Source: Desulfobotulus alkaliphilus (GTDB lineage Bacteria; Desulfobacterota; Desulfobacteria; Desulfobacterales; ASO4-4). From it: a stretch of DNA of 64,000 bases. This document shows, piece by piece, positions 9,030 through 18,752 of the stretch; position 1 is the first letter of the stretch, and every line of letters begins with the position of its first letter. The DNA lies in assembly GCF_007830435.1 (NCBI RefSeq), contig NZ_VLLC01000014.1:30064-94063 (forward strand), read 5' to 3'. Under the pieces are notes generated by a model. It was not told where the DNA came from. It was given only the letters and a program-made list of their open reading frames with translations, and did no database searches. Position numbers and translations under genes: made by a program.

Positions 9030-9980
9030 CTACACATGGTTACGCAGGGCGAGCTCTGCGGGATGAGGGTTGAGATAGCTCTGCCGGGCCAGATATGCCA
9101 CATCATATTTACGGACATGGTGGCTGAACAGGGTGATGGGCACAACCAGGGGGAGCTGACCATCGTGATAGCGGGTGATGATGTCAAGGAGTTCATGGCG
9201 TTCCGCATCCGGAAGCAGGCGTTTGAAGTATCCCAGCATGTGCTGTAGCACATTGGTGTTTTTTTTTCGGGTACTTTTCCGCGACAAAGCTGTCAGCAGA
9301 AGTTTTTCATATTCCCGGAAGAGGCTTTCCCTTTCCAGTTCCTTTCCCTTTGCCACCAGCTTTCCCATTTCCCTGTAATGCTCCGGGCTGTGGCCGAGAA
9401 TCAGCAGTTTGTTATCCGTATGAAAGGCCACCAGATCACCCTGCTTCATGTTCTGCCTTGCCCTGCGCCATCGGGTCAGGGCAAAAATTCGTATGATGAA
9501 GTTTTCACGAAGCACAGGGTCATGCAGTCTGCCATCCTCTTCCACAGGAATCAGGGGGAATCGTTGCATGAAAGCCTTTGCAAAAATTCCCACCCCGTTT
9601 TTTGTGGCTGCATTGCCTGTCTCACTGTAAACCTTGACCCTCTCCATGCCGGAACTTGGGGATTTTGACTTAAAAATAAAACCACAGAGATCTTTTTCTT
9701 CCAGCCTGTCCAGACGTCCGGCGGCCCATTCCTGCATCTTCTGCGTATGGTCTTCTCCGCTTTTACGGGTGATGAGACGGGGATTTTCCGGGTTTCCCAC
9801 AAGGCGCAGGGATTCCCTTGGGATGGGCATACCGCACTCCACCTCAGGGCAGACAGGCACATATTCCACATACTGGCCCAGGGTATGGATGAGGTAGGGA
9901 TCTCTCTGGTGTCCACCGTCATACCGGACATTGTTTCCCAGAAGACAGGAGCTGATACCAAGGGTGATGGTCTGGGGCAT
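9030..9980 (-). CDS. DUF523 / DUF1722 (YbgA-like) protein
   Basis: 316 residues with two known uncharacterised domains. The N-terminal DUF523 (about 1-150) carries LGISSCLLGNNVRYDGGHQR, CPEVECGMPIPRE and FIFKSKSPSSGM. The C-terminal DUF1722 (about 170-300, YbgA family) carries LVAFHTDNKLLILGHSPEHY. Conserved cysteines in the first domain resemble a thiol or metal site, but no reaction is established. The ATG has a good AGGAG 7-8 bases upstream. The end of a mobile element (10006) lies only 25 bases before the start codon, so this gene's native promoter has been displaced or replaced. Confidence 0.9.
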   Translation of the reverse strand: MPQTITLGISSCLLGNNVRYDGGHQRDPYLIHTLGQYVEYVPVCPEVECGMPIPRESLRLVGNPENPRLITRKSGEDHTQKMQEWAAGRLDRLEEKDLCGFIFKSKSPSSGMERVKVYSETGNAATKNGVGIFAKAFMQRFPLIPVEEDGRLHDPVLRENFIIRIFALTRWRRARQNMKQGDLVAFHTDNKLLILGHSPEHYREMGKLVAKGKELERESLFREYEKLLLTALSRKSTRKKNTNVLQHMLGYFKRLLPDAERHELLDIITRYHDGQLPLVVPITLFSHHVRKYDVAYLARQSYLNPHPAELALRNHV

Positions 9981-10086
9981 GGTGTACTCCTTTATAAAAT
10001 TTAAGGTAATTATTCAGCACAGTTTTCCAAGTACCATAGTTGCAAGACAGATGCACAGGCCCCAGGCTATTTGCCTGTGACGCAAT

Positions 10087-10154
10087 CCGGCACTCAAGCT
10101 GAAAAGCTCAAGCCCTTTACGGGAGCAAAAATGCCTATGGGTCTTGAGTGCCGG
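10087..10154 (+). repeat. Nested 68-bp palindromic unit, a
   Basis: Exactly 68 bp, bounded by the 12-bp inverted repeat CCGGCACTCAAG / CTTGAGTGCCGG. Its interior is nearly the same as the unit at 26989-27056, in the same orientation relative to the host element. Sister copies of the host element read CAATCTTATTCGGG at this place, so the unit replaces CTT there. Confidence 0.85.
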
Positions 10155-10290
10155 ATTCGGGAGCTTCTTGCCCTGTGCGGAAGCGGCAAAAACTCGCCGC
10201 CACAGGCAGGATAAGCTTTTTGATTACCATGGCAGGCTTAAGAACGCTGCCTTTGTGGCGGCTCAGACAGTTTGCCGCTTTTATAGCACT

Positions 10291-10358
10291 CCGGCACTCA
10301 AGCTTGCAAAAGCCCTTTGTTTTCATCGCAGGCTCTGGGTTTATGGCTTGAGTGCAGG
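10291..10358 (+). repeat. Nested 68-bp palindromic unit, b (diverged)
   Basis: Also exactly 68 bp, with ends CCGGCACTCAAG and CTTGAGTGCAGG (one mismatch), but the interior is clearly diverged from unit a. It interrupts the right arm of the host hairpin, where other copies read GCACAGGCCTTCAAAGCTC. Confidence 0.8.
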
Positions 10359-10494
10359 ACAAAGCTCTAATCCGAAACGATTGCAATGTCACTTGCAAAT
10401 AGCCACGGAGCCTTGCAACAGTACGATGCTGCTGTAATTACAGCATTGTCAGTTTAAAATAAACTGTGCTGAATAATTACAATTTAAGATGATA

Positions 10495-11685
10495 TCAAAA
10501 GTCAAAGGATGTTTTGGGTCCATACAGCAGAAATTCTTCTGCCTGCCTGCAATAGTCTCTTTTTGCTTCCAGCCAGTTATTCCGGAGTTCTGCAACACTT
10601 TCACCGGCGCTGATGGCTTCCCTCAGCCGTTTGCTTCCCAGTATCATATCCATGGGGAGCATCTCGTTTTCGTATTCATAGGGGGGATTTTTAAAGGAGA
10701 AATTATTTGGGTGCCTTTCCATGACGGCCTTCAGAAGACAGAGGCTCTGATAGCAGGAGTTGTGTTTTTCGGGTGAGGTTACATGGATCTGGAATCCTCT
10801 GCAGGCCTGTCCCGCCTGCTTGCCCGATGTGGGTTCAAAAATGACGGGCCTCAGAACACTGCCCCCAAGGGCATCTTCGGGGATTTTTCTGATAATGGCA
10901 TCCGTATCCAGCCAGGGCGCACCGAAAAATTCAAAGGGCTTTGTTGTGCCGCGGCCTTCGGAGAGATTGCTTCCTTCCCAGAGAACCTGTCCGGGGTATA
11001 CCAGAGCCGTTTCCGGTGTGGGCATATTGGGTGAGGGCAGTACCCAGGGGAGGCCGGTGTCTTTGAAAAACATCTCACGCTGCCATCCGGTCATGGGAAC
11101 CACGGCCAGACTGGCAGCGATGTCAAACCTTTTATTGATCATCAGGGCATACTCACCGATGGTCAGTCCGTGGCGCATGGGAATGGGATAAAGGCCTACA
11201 AAGGAGGCATATTCCGGCTCGAGGACATTGCCTTCCACCTTCATGCCGGATACGGGGTTGGGCCGGTCCAGTACCAGTATGGAAACATCCGCATCCCGTG
11301 CGGCTTCCATGCACAGGGCCAGGGTGTGTATGAAAGTGTATACCCTTGTGCCCACATCCTGAATATCCACAAGCAGGATATCGATGTGGGCCAGCATTTC
11401 CTTTGTGGGGATGCGGGTTTCCCCGTAAAGGCTGAAAACAGGTATGCCCAGCACCCTGTCATGGCTGTGATCCGACTCAATCATGTTGTCCTGTTTTTCC
11501 GCAAAAAAACCATGCTGCGGAGAAAAAAGGGCAGAGAGCTGGCCGGGAAAACGCCGGTGGATCAGATCCTTTGCATGGGTAAAATCCGGACCGATGGAAG
11601 CGGGGTTGGCCAGAAGCCCCAGTTTCTTGTTTTTAAGAAAAGCAGGGGGATTTTTCAGAAGATTTTCAAGTCCTGTCTGTGTCAT
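10495..11685 (-). CDS. DUF1343 / NamZ-like exo-beta-N-acetylmuramidase
   Basis: 396 residues of the DUF1343 family, whose characterised member NamZ removes terminal MurNAc from peptidoglycan fragments. Family segments: NKKLGLLANPASIGPDF at the N-terminus, LFSPQHGFFAEKQDNM, VFSLYGETRIPTKEML, DIQDVGTRVYTFIHTL, VLDRPNPVSG and VYPGQVLWEGSNLSEGRGTT. ATG 11685 is chosen because GGAG lies 6 bases upstream and the family N-terminus begins there; the open frame to 11913 is ignored. I do not see a convincing signal peptide from this start, so a cytosolic recycling role is likely. Confidence 0.9.
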   Translation of the reverse strand: MTQTGLENLLKNPPAFLKNKKLGLLANPASIGPDFTHAKDLIHRRFPGQLSALFSPQHGFFAEKQDNMIESDHSHDRVLGIPVFSLYGETRIPTKEMLAHIDILLVDIQDVGTRVYTFIHTLALCMEAARDADVSILVLDRPNPVSGMKVEGNVLEPEYASFVGLYPIPMRHGLTIGEYALMINKRFDIAASLAVVPMTGWQREMFFKDTGLPWVLPSPNMPTPETALVYPGQVLWEGSNLSEGRGTTKPFEFFGAPWLDTDAIIRKIPEDALGGSVLRPVIFEPTSGKQAGQACRGFQIHVTSPEKHNSCYQSLCLLKAVMERHPNNFSFKNPPYEYENEMLPMDMILGSKRLREAISAGESVAELRNNWLEAKRDYCRQAEEFLLYGPKTSFDF

Positions 11686-11823
11686 GGTTTCTCCGAAAAT
11701 ACAGGTGGGCTGGATTATGCCTTTGCCTTGGACTTTGATTGTGCTACAAATCAGAATAAGTTGCAAACAAGGCCTTCTTTGGCAAGATATTTCCTCCCAT
11801 AAGACACTGTTCAGGTGCCCCCC

Positions 11824-12234
11824 ATGAATCCTTGTATCTTTTTTGTAGATGATGAACCCCGCATTCTTCAGAGTCTCCGCCGCCTTTTTCGAAATGAGGT
11901 CTATGAGATTCATACCTTTGAAAATCCTCTGGAAGCCCTTGATGCCATCATGGATGCCCGGCCATGGGTTGTGGTTTCGGACCAGCGCATGCCCCGGATG
12001 ACGGGCCTTGAGCTGTTGGGAAAGGTAAGGGATCTGGCCCCTGAGACCGTTCGTATCATGTTGACCGCCTATGCCGATGTGGATGTGGCAGTGGGCGGGC
12101 TTGATTCATGGACCGTGAATGTTTTTTTGAAAAAACCATGGGATGATGCGGAACTGCTCATGGAAATACGCAATGCCATTAAATACCACCGGCATCTTGT
12201 GGGCGGTGGCCCGGAACCCGGACAGGGTATGTGA
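11824..12234 (+). CDS. Response regulator receiver protein (RpfG-type receiver)
   Basis: About 136 residues, receiver domain only. Acidic pocket FFVDDEPRIL, phospho-acceptor Asp in VVVSDQRMPRMTGLE, MLTAYAD, and the Lys in FLKKPWDD. The DQRMP and KPWDD wording is typical of receivers found with HD-GYP or sensor-kinase output proteins. ATG 11824 is preferred to GTG 11815 because AGGTG lies 6-7 bases upstream. It begins the chemotaxis operon and overlaps the next gene by 4 bases, so it probably acts within this signalling array. Confidence 0.9.
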   Translation: MNPCIFFVDDEPRILQSLRRLFRNEVYEIHTFENPLEALDAIMDARPWVVVSDQRMPRMTGLELLGKVRDLAPETVRIMLTAYADVDVAVGGLDSWTVNVFLKKPWDDAELLMEIRNAIKYHRHLVGGGPEPGQGM

Positions 12235-12521
12235 GGAGGCCTGTGGAAGTGTCCGAAACCTGTGTGCTGGATGGTCCTTTAACCATCTATGAGGTGGCAG
12301 AACTGAAAAAGCGCATGCTGGAGATGCTGGAAAAGGCTTCCCCTCCTGTGCTGGACTGCAGTGCTGCCACCCGCTGTGATACGGCTTTTCTTCAGCTTCT
12401 TTTCTCTTTTTACCGGACCTGTGGGGAAAGGGGGATTGCTTTATATCTGGTTCCCGGAACACCGGTTCTGGATGCGGCATCCCGCATTGGTATGGATCTT
12501 TCCCCCATGATCCGGCGCTGA
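12231..12521 (+). CDS. STAS-domain protein
   Basis: 96 residues forming one STAS fold (VLDGPLTIYEVAELKKRMLE, then PPVLDCSAATRCDTAFLQLL, where the Asp-Cys-Ser stretch is the usual phosphorylation or interaction loop, and RGIALYLVPGTPVLDAASRIG). Small STAS proteins are common in chemotaxis-like operons of deltaproteobacteria and may tune a receiver or kinase. The ATG overlaps the stop of the upstream receiver (ATGTGA pattern). No anti-sigma kinase partner is adjacent. Confidence 0.85.
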   Translation: MRRPVEVSETCVLDGPLTIYEVAELKKRMLEMLEKASPPVLDCSAATRCDTAFLQLLFSFYRTCGERGIALYLVPGTPVLDAASRIGMDLSPMIRR

Positions 12522-12533
12522 CGGGAATATTGT

Positions 12534-12914
12534 ATGGAAAAAAGGGTGCTTGTGGTGGATGATGCCCCCAGCATACGCATGCTGGTGCGTTTTTCCCTGA
12601 CAAAGGCCGGATATCTTGTGGAAGAAGCCTGTGATGGCAGAGAAGCCTTGATCCGGCTGGAAGAGCCGCCCTTTCCGGATCTGGTGGTAACGGATCTGCA
12701 TATGCCGGTGATGAACGGGCTGGAGTTCATTGAGCGGGTACGTTCCCATGGGACCCTTCGCTTTATACCTGTTATTATATTCACCAGTCCTCAGGAGCCG
12801 GAAAAAAGGAAGGAGGCCCGCCGTGCAGGAGCCTCTGCATGGATAGAAAAACCCTTCAGGCCGGAGGCTCTTCAAAGGATGATCCGCCGCTTTATCGGTG
12901 TTCCGGGAGTCTGA
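12534..12914 (+). CDS. cheY: CheY-like chemotaxis response regulator
   Basis: 126-residue single receiver domain: VLVVDDAPSIRMLVRFSL, phospho-acceptor in LVVTDLHMPVMNGLEFIE, IIFTSPQEPEKRKEA, and the conserved Lys in WIEKPFRPEALQ. It lies 12 bases after the STAS gene and directly before cheA, so it is the likely phospho-acceptor of that kinase and the output to the motor or another effector. Confidence 0.9.
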   Translation: MEKRVLVVDDAPSIRMLVRFSLTKAGYLVEEACDGREALIRLEEPPFPDLVVTDLHMPVMNGLEFIERVRSHGTLRFIPVIIFTSPQEPEKRKEARRAGASAWIEKPFRPEALQRMIRRFIGVPGV

Positions 12915-12915
12915 T

Positions 12916-15042
12916 ATGATGGATGTGGATGCAGACCTTAGAAAGGAACTGGATGCGGTTTTCCGCAGTGAGGCTGCCGATCTCTTTATGCAGATAGAGT
13001 CGGCTGTGCTGGATCTGGAATCCGGCACAGGGGGGGGCGATGCCGTACACCGCCTCTTTCGTGCCGTACATACCCTGAAGGGCTCCGGTGCCATGTTTGG
13101 TCTTATCCCCCTTGCGGAGCTGGCCCATGAGCTGGAAAACCTTATAGAAAGGGTCCGGGAGCTGGAAATCCAGCCGGATCGCAGGCTGATTTCTCTGGTT
13201 TTAAGGGTGACGGACCGTTTGCGGGTCCTTGCCGAATCCCAAGGGGAAGATGAAGGGGATGATGCCCCCCTGCTGAAGGATATGGCCGGGGCCCTTGCGG
13301 ATCTGGAAAAAGGTGCAGATGCTTCCGGTCTTCGTAAGGTTTCTGTTTTTTTCAGGCCTTTTACGGATATATTCAAGTCGGGCATGGATCCTGCCATGGT
13401 GCTGGAAGAGCTGCGGGAGCTGGGGAGGCTTGAGGTCAGATTCAAAGGGGAAGATGTGCCGGATCTGGCATCCCTGAACCCTGAACAATGCAGCCTTGCC
13501 TTTGATATGGTGCTGGAAACGGATGCTAAGGATGAAGACATAGAAGAAGTGTTTCTTTTTGTATCCGAAGACAGCGATGTCCGCATCAGGCCTTTTGGGA
13601 GTGAGGATTCTGAAAGCACCACCAGGGAAGATGCCTTAACTGAAAGGGTAATACCGCAAACAATAAAAGGGCATGGAGATTCTTCAGGTGAGGATTTTTC
13701 AGACGGGGACTCTTCAGAAAGGGTCATGGTTCAGAAGGAGCTTTCTGATGAGAAGAAAGATAGCCCATCGCCGCCTGCAGCCAATGGGATGGTATCTTCC
13801 GGGAAATCCGCAGACCATCCCCATCCGGACAGTGAGGATATCCGCATTGCAGCACCGAGACTGGATACCCTGATGAATCTTGTGGGCGAGCTGGTCATGC
13901 AGCAGGCCCGCCTGAAAGAACTGGGAAGAACCCTGAAGATTCCGGAACTGGAGGAATCCCTGGAAGGGCTGGATCTCATCGCCCTGAACCTGAAGGACTG
14001 TGTGCTGAATCTCAGAATGACCCCCATTGCCGCCACCTTCAACCGCTTCCGGAGGCTGGTCCGGGATCTTTGTCAGGAACTTGGCAAGGAAGTAAACTTT
14101 GAGGTGACAGGCGGTGAGACGGAGCTGGATAAGGCGCTGATTGACGGACTGGGAGAGCCCCTTGTGCATCTGGTGCGCAATGCACTGGATCATGGGATTG
14201 AGCTGCCCGAAGAGCGCTTGGAAAAAGGAAAGCCTGCAACGGGCACCCTGCGCCTTGCTGCCGCTGCCGCAGAAGGCCGGGTGGAGATCTGTGTTTTTGA
14301 CGATGGCCGGGGAATTGACCGGGATGCGGTGCTGGAAAAGGCCAGAAAAAGAAAGCTTGTGCGGGAAGGGGAGCTGCTTTCGCCTTCTGAAATAGATGCC
14401 CTTGTTTTTCATCCGGGACTTTCCACCTCCACTGCCGTAGGCAAGGTATCGGGCCGTGGTGTGGGCATGGATGTGGTCCGGCGGCAGATTGAGTCCATTT
14501 CAGGGCGTATTGCCATAGAAAGTCAGGCGCAGAAAGGGACAAAAATAGTACTCTCACTGCCCCTGACCCTTGCCATTGTGGAATGTCTCATGGTTCGTGT
14601 GGGGGAAGGGCTTTTTGCCCTGCCCATTACACAGGTGGAAACCTGTATGGATTTTATGGGGTCTTATCCTGTAAAAGAAGGGGATCAACGCTGGATTTAT
14701 CTCCGTAACCGGCCCGTATCCTATGTGTTTCTCAGGGATTTTTTTAGAATCAGATCCCGTCAGCTTCAGGATGCCCATGTGGTGGTGGTTCGGTCGGAGT
14801 CGGGTTTTTTCGGGCTTGTGGTGGATGCCCTTGCGGGTACGCAGCAGGTGGTGATTAAATCCATGGGAGACTGGTATGACAGGCAGGACGGCATTGCCGG
14901 TGCCACTGTGATGGGAGATGGTGACATTGCATTTGTTCTGGATGTGCAGGGGCTCTGGCGGAGGGCCTGTGCAGAGGCATCCGGGAAAAATACGGCGAAA
15001 ACAGGTGAGGCATCCCTGAAACAGGCTGAGGGGAAAGGATAG
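12916..15042 (+). CDS. cheA: Chemotaxis histidine kinase CheA
   Basis: 708 residues. An HPt domain carries phospho-His at about residue 52 ([13 protein letters not shown]). A P2-like region and a Ser/Asp/Glu-rich linker (about 230-300) follow. The dimerisation helices begin near [19 protein letters not shown]. The ATPase domain has [16 protein letters not shown] (N box), [12 protein letters not shown] and [16 protein letters not shown]. The C-terminal CheW-like domain runs from about 560. ATG 12916, two bases after the cheY stop, is preferred because GGGAG lies 6 bases upstream; an in-frame GTG at 12898 overlaps cheY. Confidence 0.96.
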   Translation: MMDVDADLRKELDAVFRSEAADLFMQIESAVLDLESGTGGGDAVHRLFRAVHTLKGSGAMFGLIPLAELAHELENLIERVRELEIQPDRRLISLVLRVTDRLRVLAESQGEDEGDDAPLLKDMAGALADLEKGADASGLRKVSVFFRPFTDIFKSGMDPAMVLEELRELGRLEVRFKGEDVPDLASLNPEQCSLAFDMVLETDAKDEDIEEVFLFVSEDSDVRIRPFGSEDSESTTREDALTERVIPQTIKGHGDSSGEDFSDGDSSERVMVQKELSDEKKDSPSPPAANGMVSSGKSADHPHPDSEDIRIAAPRLDTLMNLVGELVMQQARLKELGRTLKIPELEESLEGLDLIALNLKDCVLNLRMTPIAATFNRFRRLVRDLCQELGKEVNFEVTGGETELDKALIDGLGEPLVHLVRNALDHGIELPEERLEKGKPATGTLRLAAAAAEGRVEICVFDDGRGIDRDAVLEKARKRKLVREGELLSPSEIDALVFHPGLSTSTAVGKVSGRGVGMDVVRRQIESISGRIAIESQAQKGTKIVLSLPLTLAIVECLMVRVGEGLFALPITQVETCMDFMGSYPVKEGDQRWIYLRNRPVSYVFLRDFFRIRSRQLQDAHVVVVRSESGFFGLVVDALAGTQQVVIKSMGDWYDRQDGIAGATVMGDGDIAFVLDVQGLWRRACAEASGKNTAKTGEASLKQAEGKG

Positions 15043-15046
15043 GTCC

Positions 15047-17719
15047 ATGCAGTGGAAAGATCTGAGTATAGCTACCAAGCTGGGGCTGGCATTCGGCCTT
15101 GTTCTCTGTTTTCTTGCGGCAGTGATCCTTACCGGTTTTTTGGGGATTGACCGCATGGTTCAGCGGGGAAACATCCTCATTGACGGCAACCGGATGGACA
15201 GTATCCTCGCCCTGAAGGAAGTAGAGCTGTTGCAGAGTTCAAGGAAGGTGGGAACCCATCTCATTGGCGGGGATACGGTATATGTGGACAGAAGAATTGA
15301 AAAAACATCCTTTGGGCAGTGGCTGAAAAGCGAAGAACGGGAATGGATGGAGATGCGCATCCCTGATATGAAGCCGGTTTTCAGCAGGCTGGATGGGCAG
15401 TATGCGGATCTTCACAGGGAGCTTCTTAAAACCCTTGATGCCTATAAAAAGGACCATGCGGATTTTCTGCAGGAGCTTCAGGCTTTTAAACAGCAGAATC
15501 AGGTCTGGGGCCAGCAGGTGGCGGAGCAACTGGCCCTGGGAGCGGGTTCCCTGTTCCGGTATCAGGATATGCTGAAAAATGTTGTGCTTCAGGCGGAATC
15601 CATTGCCAGGGCAACGTATGAAGAGCCTGATCTCAGTGATGAAGCAGGCAGGGAAAAGGCACTGAAGCTTCTGATGTCCATGCGCTACGGGGAAGAGATG
15701 AGGGATTATTTCTGGGTGCATGACAGGCAGCCCCGCATGGTGGGTCATCCCTACTTCCCTGAACTGGCTGGAATGGAGCTGGGGGAGGAGCATCAATATC
15801 TGAAAAAACTGTTTTTAACCATCAACCGTAAGGTGGGTGCCCATGGGGAGGGGTATCTGCTGTATGAGTGGCCCCATTATGACAGCAAAGAGATGGTGCC
15901 CAAGCTGGGTTATGTACGCTACTTTGAACCCTGGGGGTGGTATCTGGGTACGGGGGTTTATTTGTTTGAAGAAAACCGGGCCCTTTTGCAGAGGGCAAGG
16001 GAATTTTCCGACGGGACGCCATTTACCCTTCAGGTGCAGCAGAGCGTGGGAGACTCTGCCTTGGGGCGTTTTCTTGTGAGAGAAGATCTCTGGCCTGCGG
16101 GGCTGGGGCTGGAAGAGGGGTTAAGGGCGTGCACAGGCCCCCTGGAAAGGCTGTATGCTTCGGCAGGTCACATAGAAGAGGCCATTAATCTCAGTGACGT
16201 TGAAAGGGCCATGGCCATTTATGAGATTGAAACCATGGGGGCTCTGGCGGATCTGGATTTCCATATGGGGGCCATGATCCATCAGCTTGCAAGGCACAAC
16301 CGCGCTTCCGCAGAGGCCAGGGAAAGATTTGATATCATCGTCATGCCGGTTTTTGAAAATATGCTGCTCAGCCTTCAAGGCCTCAGGGACATCGTGGCTG
16401 TGCATACAGAAGACGTGGAAGCCATGGCAGAGGCTGCAAGGCAGACCCGCTGGCTTTTTGGTGTTCTGGGTATTTTTGCTCTGGTTGCGGGTTTTGTTAT
16501 GGCAGCCGTGATGATCCGGGTGATTCGCAGACCTTTGATGTCCCTTGTAAAGGTTGCAAGGAATATAGAAGGTGGGCAATATAATCTTTCCTGTGGTTTG
16601 AATCAGAAGGATGAGCTGGGCTGTCTGTCCCAGGCCATGGACCAGATGCTTGCGGGTCTTCGCAGGACATCTGAGCTGGCAAGATGCGTTTCAGACGGAG
16701 ATCTGAACCCTTCCTTTGAAGGTATGTCCGAGGGGGACACCATTGGTGCTGCCTTGAGGGAAATGGTGGGTAATGTCAGCGGTGTGGTGGACAAGGTTCG
16801 CCATGCCGCGGACCAGGTGGGAACGGCCAGCAGGGAGCTGAAGGAGACGGCCATGCTGGTGGCCCAGGGGGCTTCGGAGCAGGCGGCCTCCGCAGAGCAG
16901 AGTTCTGCTTCCATGGAGGAAATGAGTTCCATCATCCGCCAGAATGCGGACAATGCCAGAGAAACAAGGGGAATTGCCGGTAAAGCAGCGGAAGAGGCGA
17001 GAAAATCCGGTGATTCCGTGGCAAAAACGGTTCTTGATATGCGGGAAATTGCCAGCCGTGTCAGTGTGATAGAAGAAATTGCAAGGCAGACCAACCTGCT
17101 GGCCCTCAACGCAGCCATTGAAGCGGCCAGGGCAGGGGAGCATGGCAGGGGCTTTGCCGTTGTGGCTTCCGAGGTGAGAAAACTTGCCGAACGCAGTCAG
17201 AAAGCGGCAGGGGAAATTGGCAGCCTTGCTGAGGCCAGTGTGGCACAGGCGGATGAAGCAGGTGTCATGCTGGAGCGTCTGGTGCCTTCCATTGAAAGGA
17301 CTGCAGACCTTGTAAGACAGATTGCTTCCGCAAGTCAGGAGCAGAGTGAAGGCGTCAGTCAGGTGAATCAGGCCATTTTGCAGCTCGATGAAATCATTCA
17401 GCAGAATGCCCATGTGGCAGAGGAAATGGCTGCTTCCGCAGGGCAGATGGAAGAACAGTCCTTTCATCTGCAGGAAGCCATGGCTTTTTTCAGGGACGGC
17501 TCCGAAAGGGAAAAAAAGAAAGTAAAAAAAGGCGGAGATAAAAAGCTGTCTGACAGGAATCTGTCTGGATTTTCTGGTGGTTTCCCTGCGGTCAGTTCCC
17601 CGGCTACCTATGGCCAGCCCCTGAAGGCTTCCCCGGAAAAAATGACGGATTTTGATTCAGACTGGGGCATGGGAGACGAGGAATTCCGTCCTGCTGAAAA
17701 GGATTTCCGCCATGAATGA
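15047..17719 (+). CDS. Methyl-accepting chemotaxis protein with Cache sensor domain
   Basis: 890-residue transmembrane receptor. First membrane helix at about 11-31; a long periplasmic region with a single Cache-type core ([20 protein letters not shown], then [19 protein letters not shown]). Second membrane helix at about 468-490, a HAMP domain to about 545, and the methyl-accepting signalling domain with the hairpin tip [20 protein letters not shown]. Cache_2-type sensors often bind small organic acids; the ligand here is unknown. The C-terminus has no CheR-docking pentapeptide, in keeping with the absence of CheR nearby. The stop overlaps the cheW start. Confidence 0.95.
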   Translation: MQWKDLSIATKLGLAFGLVLCFLAAVILTGFLGIDRMVQRGNILIDGNRMDSILALKEVELLQSSRKVGTHLIGGDTVYVDRRIEKTSFGQWLKSEEREWMEMRIPDMKPVFSRLDGQYADLHRELLKTLDAYKKDHADFLQELQAFKQQNQVWGQQVAEQLALGAGSLFRYQDMLKNVVLQAESIARATYEEPDLSDEAGREKALKLLMSMRYGEEMRDYFWVHDRQPRMVGHPYFPELAGMELGEEHQYLKKLFLTINRKVGAHGEGYLLYEWPHYDSKEMVPKLGYVRYFEPWGWYLGTGVYLFEENRALLQRAREFSDGTPFTLQVQQSVGDSALGRFLVREDLWPAGLGLEEGLRACTGPLERLYASAGHIEEAINLSDVERAMAIYEIETMGALADLDFHMGAMIHQLARHNRASAEARERFDIIVMPVFENMLLSLQGLRDIVAVHTEDVEAMAEAARQTRWLFGVLGIFALVAGFVMAAVMIRVIRRPLMSLVKVARNIEGGQYNLSCGLNQKDELGCLSQAMDQMLAGLRRTSELARCVSDGDLNPSFEGMSEGDTIGAALREMVGNVSGVVDKVRHAADQVGTASRELKETAMLVAQGASEQAASAEQSSASMEEMSSIIRQNADNARETRGIAGKAAEEARKSGDSVAKTVLDMREIASRVSVIEEIARQTNLLALNAAIEAARAGEHGRGFAVVASEVRKLAERSQKAAGEIGSLAEASVAQADEAGVMLERLVPSIERTADLVRQIASASQEQSEGVSQVNQAILQLDEIIQQNAHVAEEMAASAGQMEEQSFHLQEAMAFFRDGSEREKKKVKKGGDKKLSDRNLSGFSGGFPAVSSPATYGQPLKASPEKMTDFDSDWGMGDEEFRPAEKDFRHE

Positions 17720-18215
17720 TCAAAAGCGCCAGTGTCTTACCTTTTATCTTCTGGATGTCATGTTTGCCCTCCCCATAGAGGTTGTGCAGGAGGTTCTGCA
17801 GGATATCCGTGTCACAAAGATTCCCAGAACCCCGGATTTTCTGGACGGTGTCATGAACTTAAGGGGCCGGATTGTACCCGTGGTGGATCTTAAAAAAAAA
17901 TTTGGACTGGAAGAAACACCCCCAACACCCGAAAATGCCGTGGTTGTGGTGTTTATTCCCTTTGAGGGAAAAAGCCTCCTTGCAGGCATCCGTGTGGACG
18001 GCGTGGACAGTGTGCTGGGTTTTGAAGCGTCGGCACTGACCCCGCCACCGGAGATTGGAACCCTTATTCCCCTGGATTTTCTTGACGCCATGACTCTGGT
18101 TGAAGAAAAAGTGCTGCTGTTTTTAAATATAGAAAAGGTTTTCACCCGTTCGGAGCTTGGGGATGTGCACAGGGCCCAGAAGAACAGGGATGCGGGAGAC
18201 AGGGATGATGCATGA
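17712..18215 (+). CDS. cheW: Chemotaxis coupling protein CheW
   Basis: 167 residues, one CheW domain linking receptors to Che[21 protein letters not shown], the receptor/kinase contact segment [20 protein letters not shown], and [20 protein letters not shown]. The ATG at 17712 overlaps the MCP stop (ATGAATGA), indicating coupling. The C-terminal tail overlaps the start of the next receiver gene. Confidence 0.95.
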   Translation: MNDQKRQCLTFYLLDVMFALPIEVVQEVLQDIRVTKIPRTPDFLDGVMNLRGRIVPVVDLKKKFGLEETPPTPENAVVVVFIPFEGKSLLAGIRVDGVDSVLGFEASALTPPPEIGTLIPLDFLDAMTLVEEKVLLFLNIEKVFTRSELGDVHRAQKNRDAGDRDDA

Positions 18216-18678
18216 AAAAAGGGACGAAGGACTCCGGGTGCTGATTGTGGATGATTCTGCCCTTTCCAGAAGAATGCTGCAGAGCATTCTGGAAAAAGAT
18301 CCTGCCATCGTCAGGGTGGAAACAGCCACGGATGCCTATAGTGCAGTGGAAAAAATCCGCAGGGAAACCCCGGATGTCATTTTGCTGGATGTGGAAATGC
18401 CCCGTATGAACGGATTGAAATTTTTAAAACGTATCATGGCCCAGCATCCTCTGCCGGTCATTGTCTGTTCCGCTCACATCGAAGGACGGGGGGATGCCCT
18501 TGCCAGGGAAGCCCTTGCCCTTGGTGCCCTTGATATTATTGCAAAACCGGGTGTGGAGGATGCCGTTACCATGAGTGCGGTGAGTATGCGGATTCTCAAT
18601 GCCATCCATGCGGCGGCTGGCAAGGGAGGGGAGCTGGCTTCTGTGCCGCAGATTGACAAACCTGTGACTTCATTTTAA
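18205..18678 (+). CDS. CheB-type receiver lacking the methylesterase domain
   Basis: 157 residues. The sequence is that of the N-terminal receiver of CheB: VLIVDDSALSRRMLQSILEK, phospho-acceptor in VILLDVEMPRMNGLKFLKRI, PVIVCSAH, and ALGALDIIAKPG. The C-terminal methylesterase domain (about 190 residues in CheB, with the GASTGG serine motif) is absent, and I see no remnant of it before the terminator at 18702. The start (ATG 18205, or 18208) lies inside cheW with a GGGAG upstream. It is either a decayed CheB or a receiver reused as a phosphate sink or competitor. Confidence 0.85.
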   Translation: MMHEKRDEGLRVLIVDDSALSRRMLQSILEKDPAIVRVETATDAYSAVEKIRRETPDVILLDVEMPRMNGLKFLKRIMAQHPLPVIVCSAHIEGRGDALAREALALGALDIIAKPGVEDAVTMSAVSMRILNAIHAAAGKGGELASVPQIDKPVTSF

Positions 18679-18701
18679 TTGATTCTCTATGAACAGTGGG
18701 A

Positions 18702-18745
18702 TGGTCGCTGTATCTTTAGTAAAGATGCAGGCGGCTGTTTTTTTT
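18702..18745 (+). terminator. Terminator of the chemotaxis operon
   Basis: An imperfect stem (TCGCTGTATCTTT paired with AAAGATGCAGGCGG, loop AGT) followed two bases later by eight T. It lies 24 bases after the stop of the CheB-like receiver. The left flanking duplication of the mobile element at 18753 starts at its last T. Confidence 0.65.
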
Positions 18746-18752
18746 GATTGGG

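Larger units (their letters stand above)
10006..10480 (+). mobile_element. Foldback MITE, copy 1 (with two nested 68-bp units)
   Basis: 475-bp non-coding element with perfect 20-bp terminal inverted repeats (GTAATTATTCAGCACAGTTT at 10006-10025 and its complement at 10461-10480), flanked by a perfect 8-bp direct repeat, AATTTAAG, at 9998-10005 and 10481-10488. The interior is a long imperfect inverted repeat: the TGCGGAAGCGGCAAAAACTC...CCACAGGCAG arm near 10180-10210 pairs with the CTGCC...GTGGCGG...GCCGC arm near 10250-10285. Two 68-bp palindromic units are inserted in it (10087 and 10291). It lies in the short-left-end form shared with the copy at 26877. GTAA ends plus 8-bp duplications point to IS66-type mobilisation (inference). 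Confidence 0.9.

Noticed and set aside
12441..13727. A 428-codon minus-strand frame opposite cheY and cheA
   Set aside because: Serine/arginine-rich shadow of GC-rich coding DNA; both plus-strand genes have complete family motifs.
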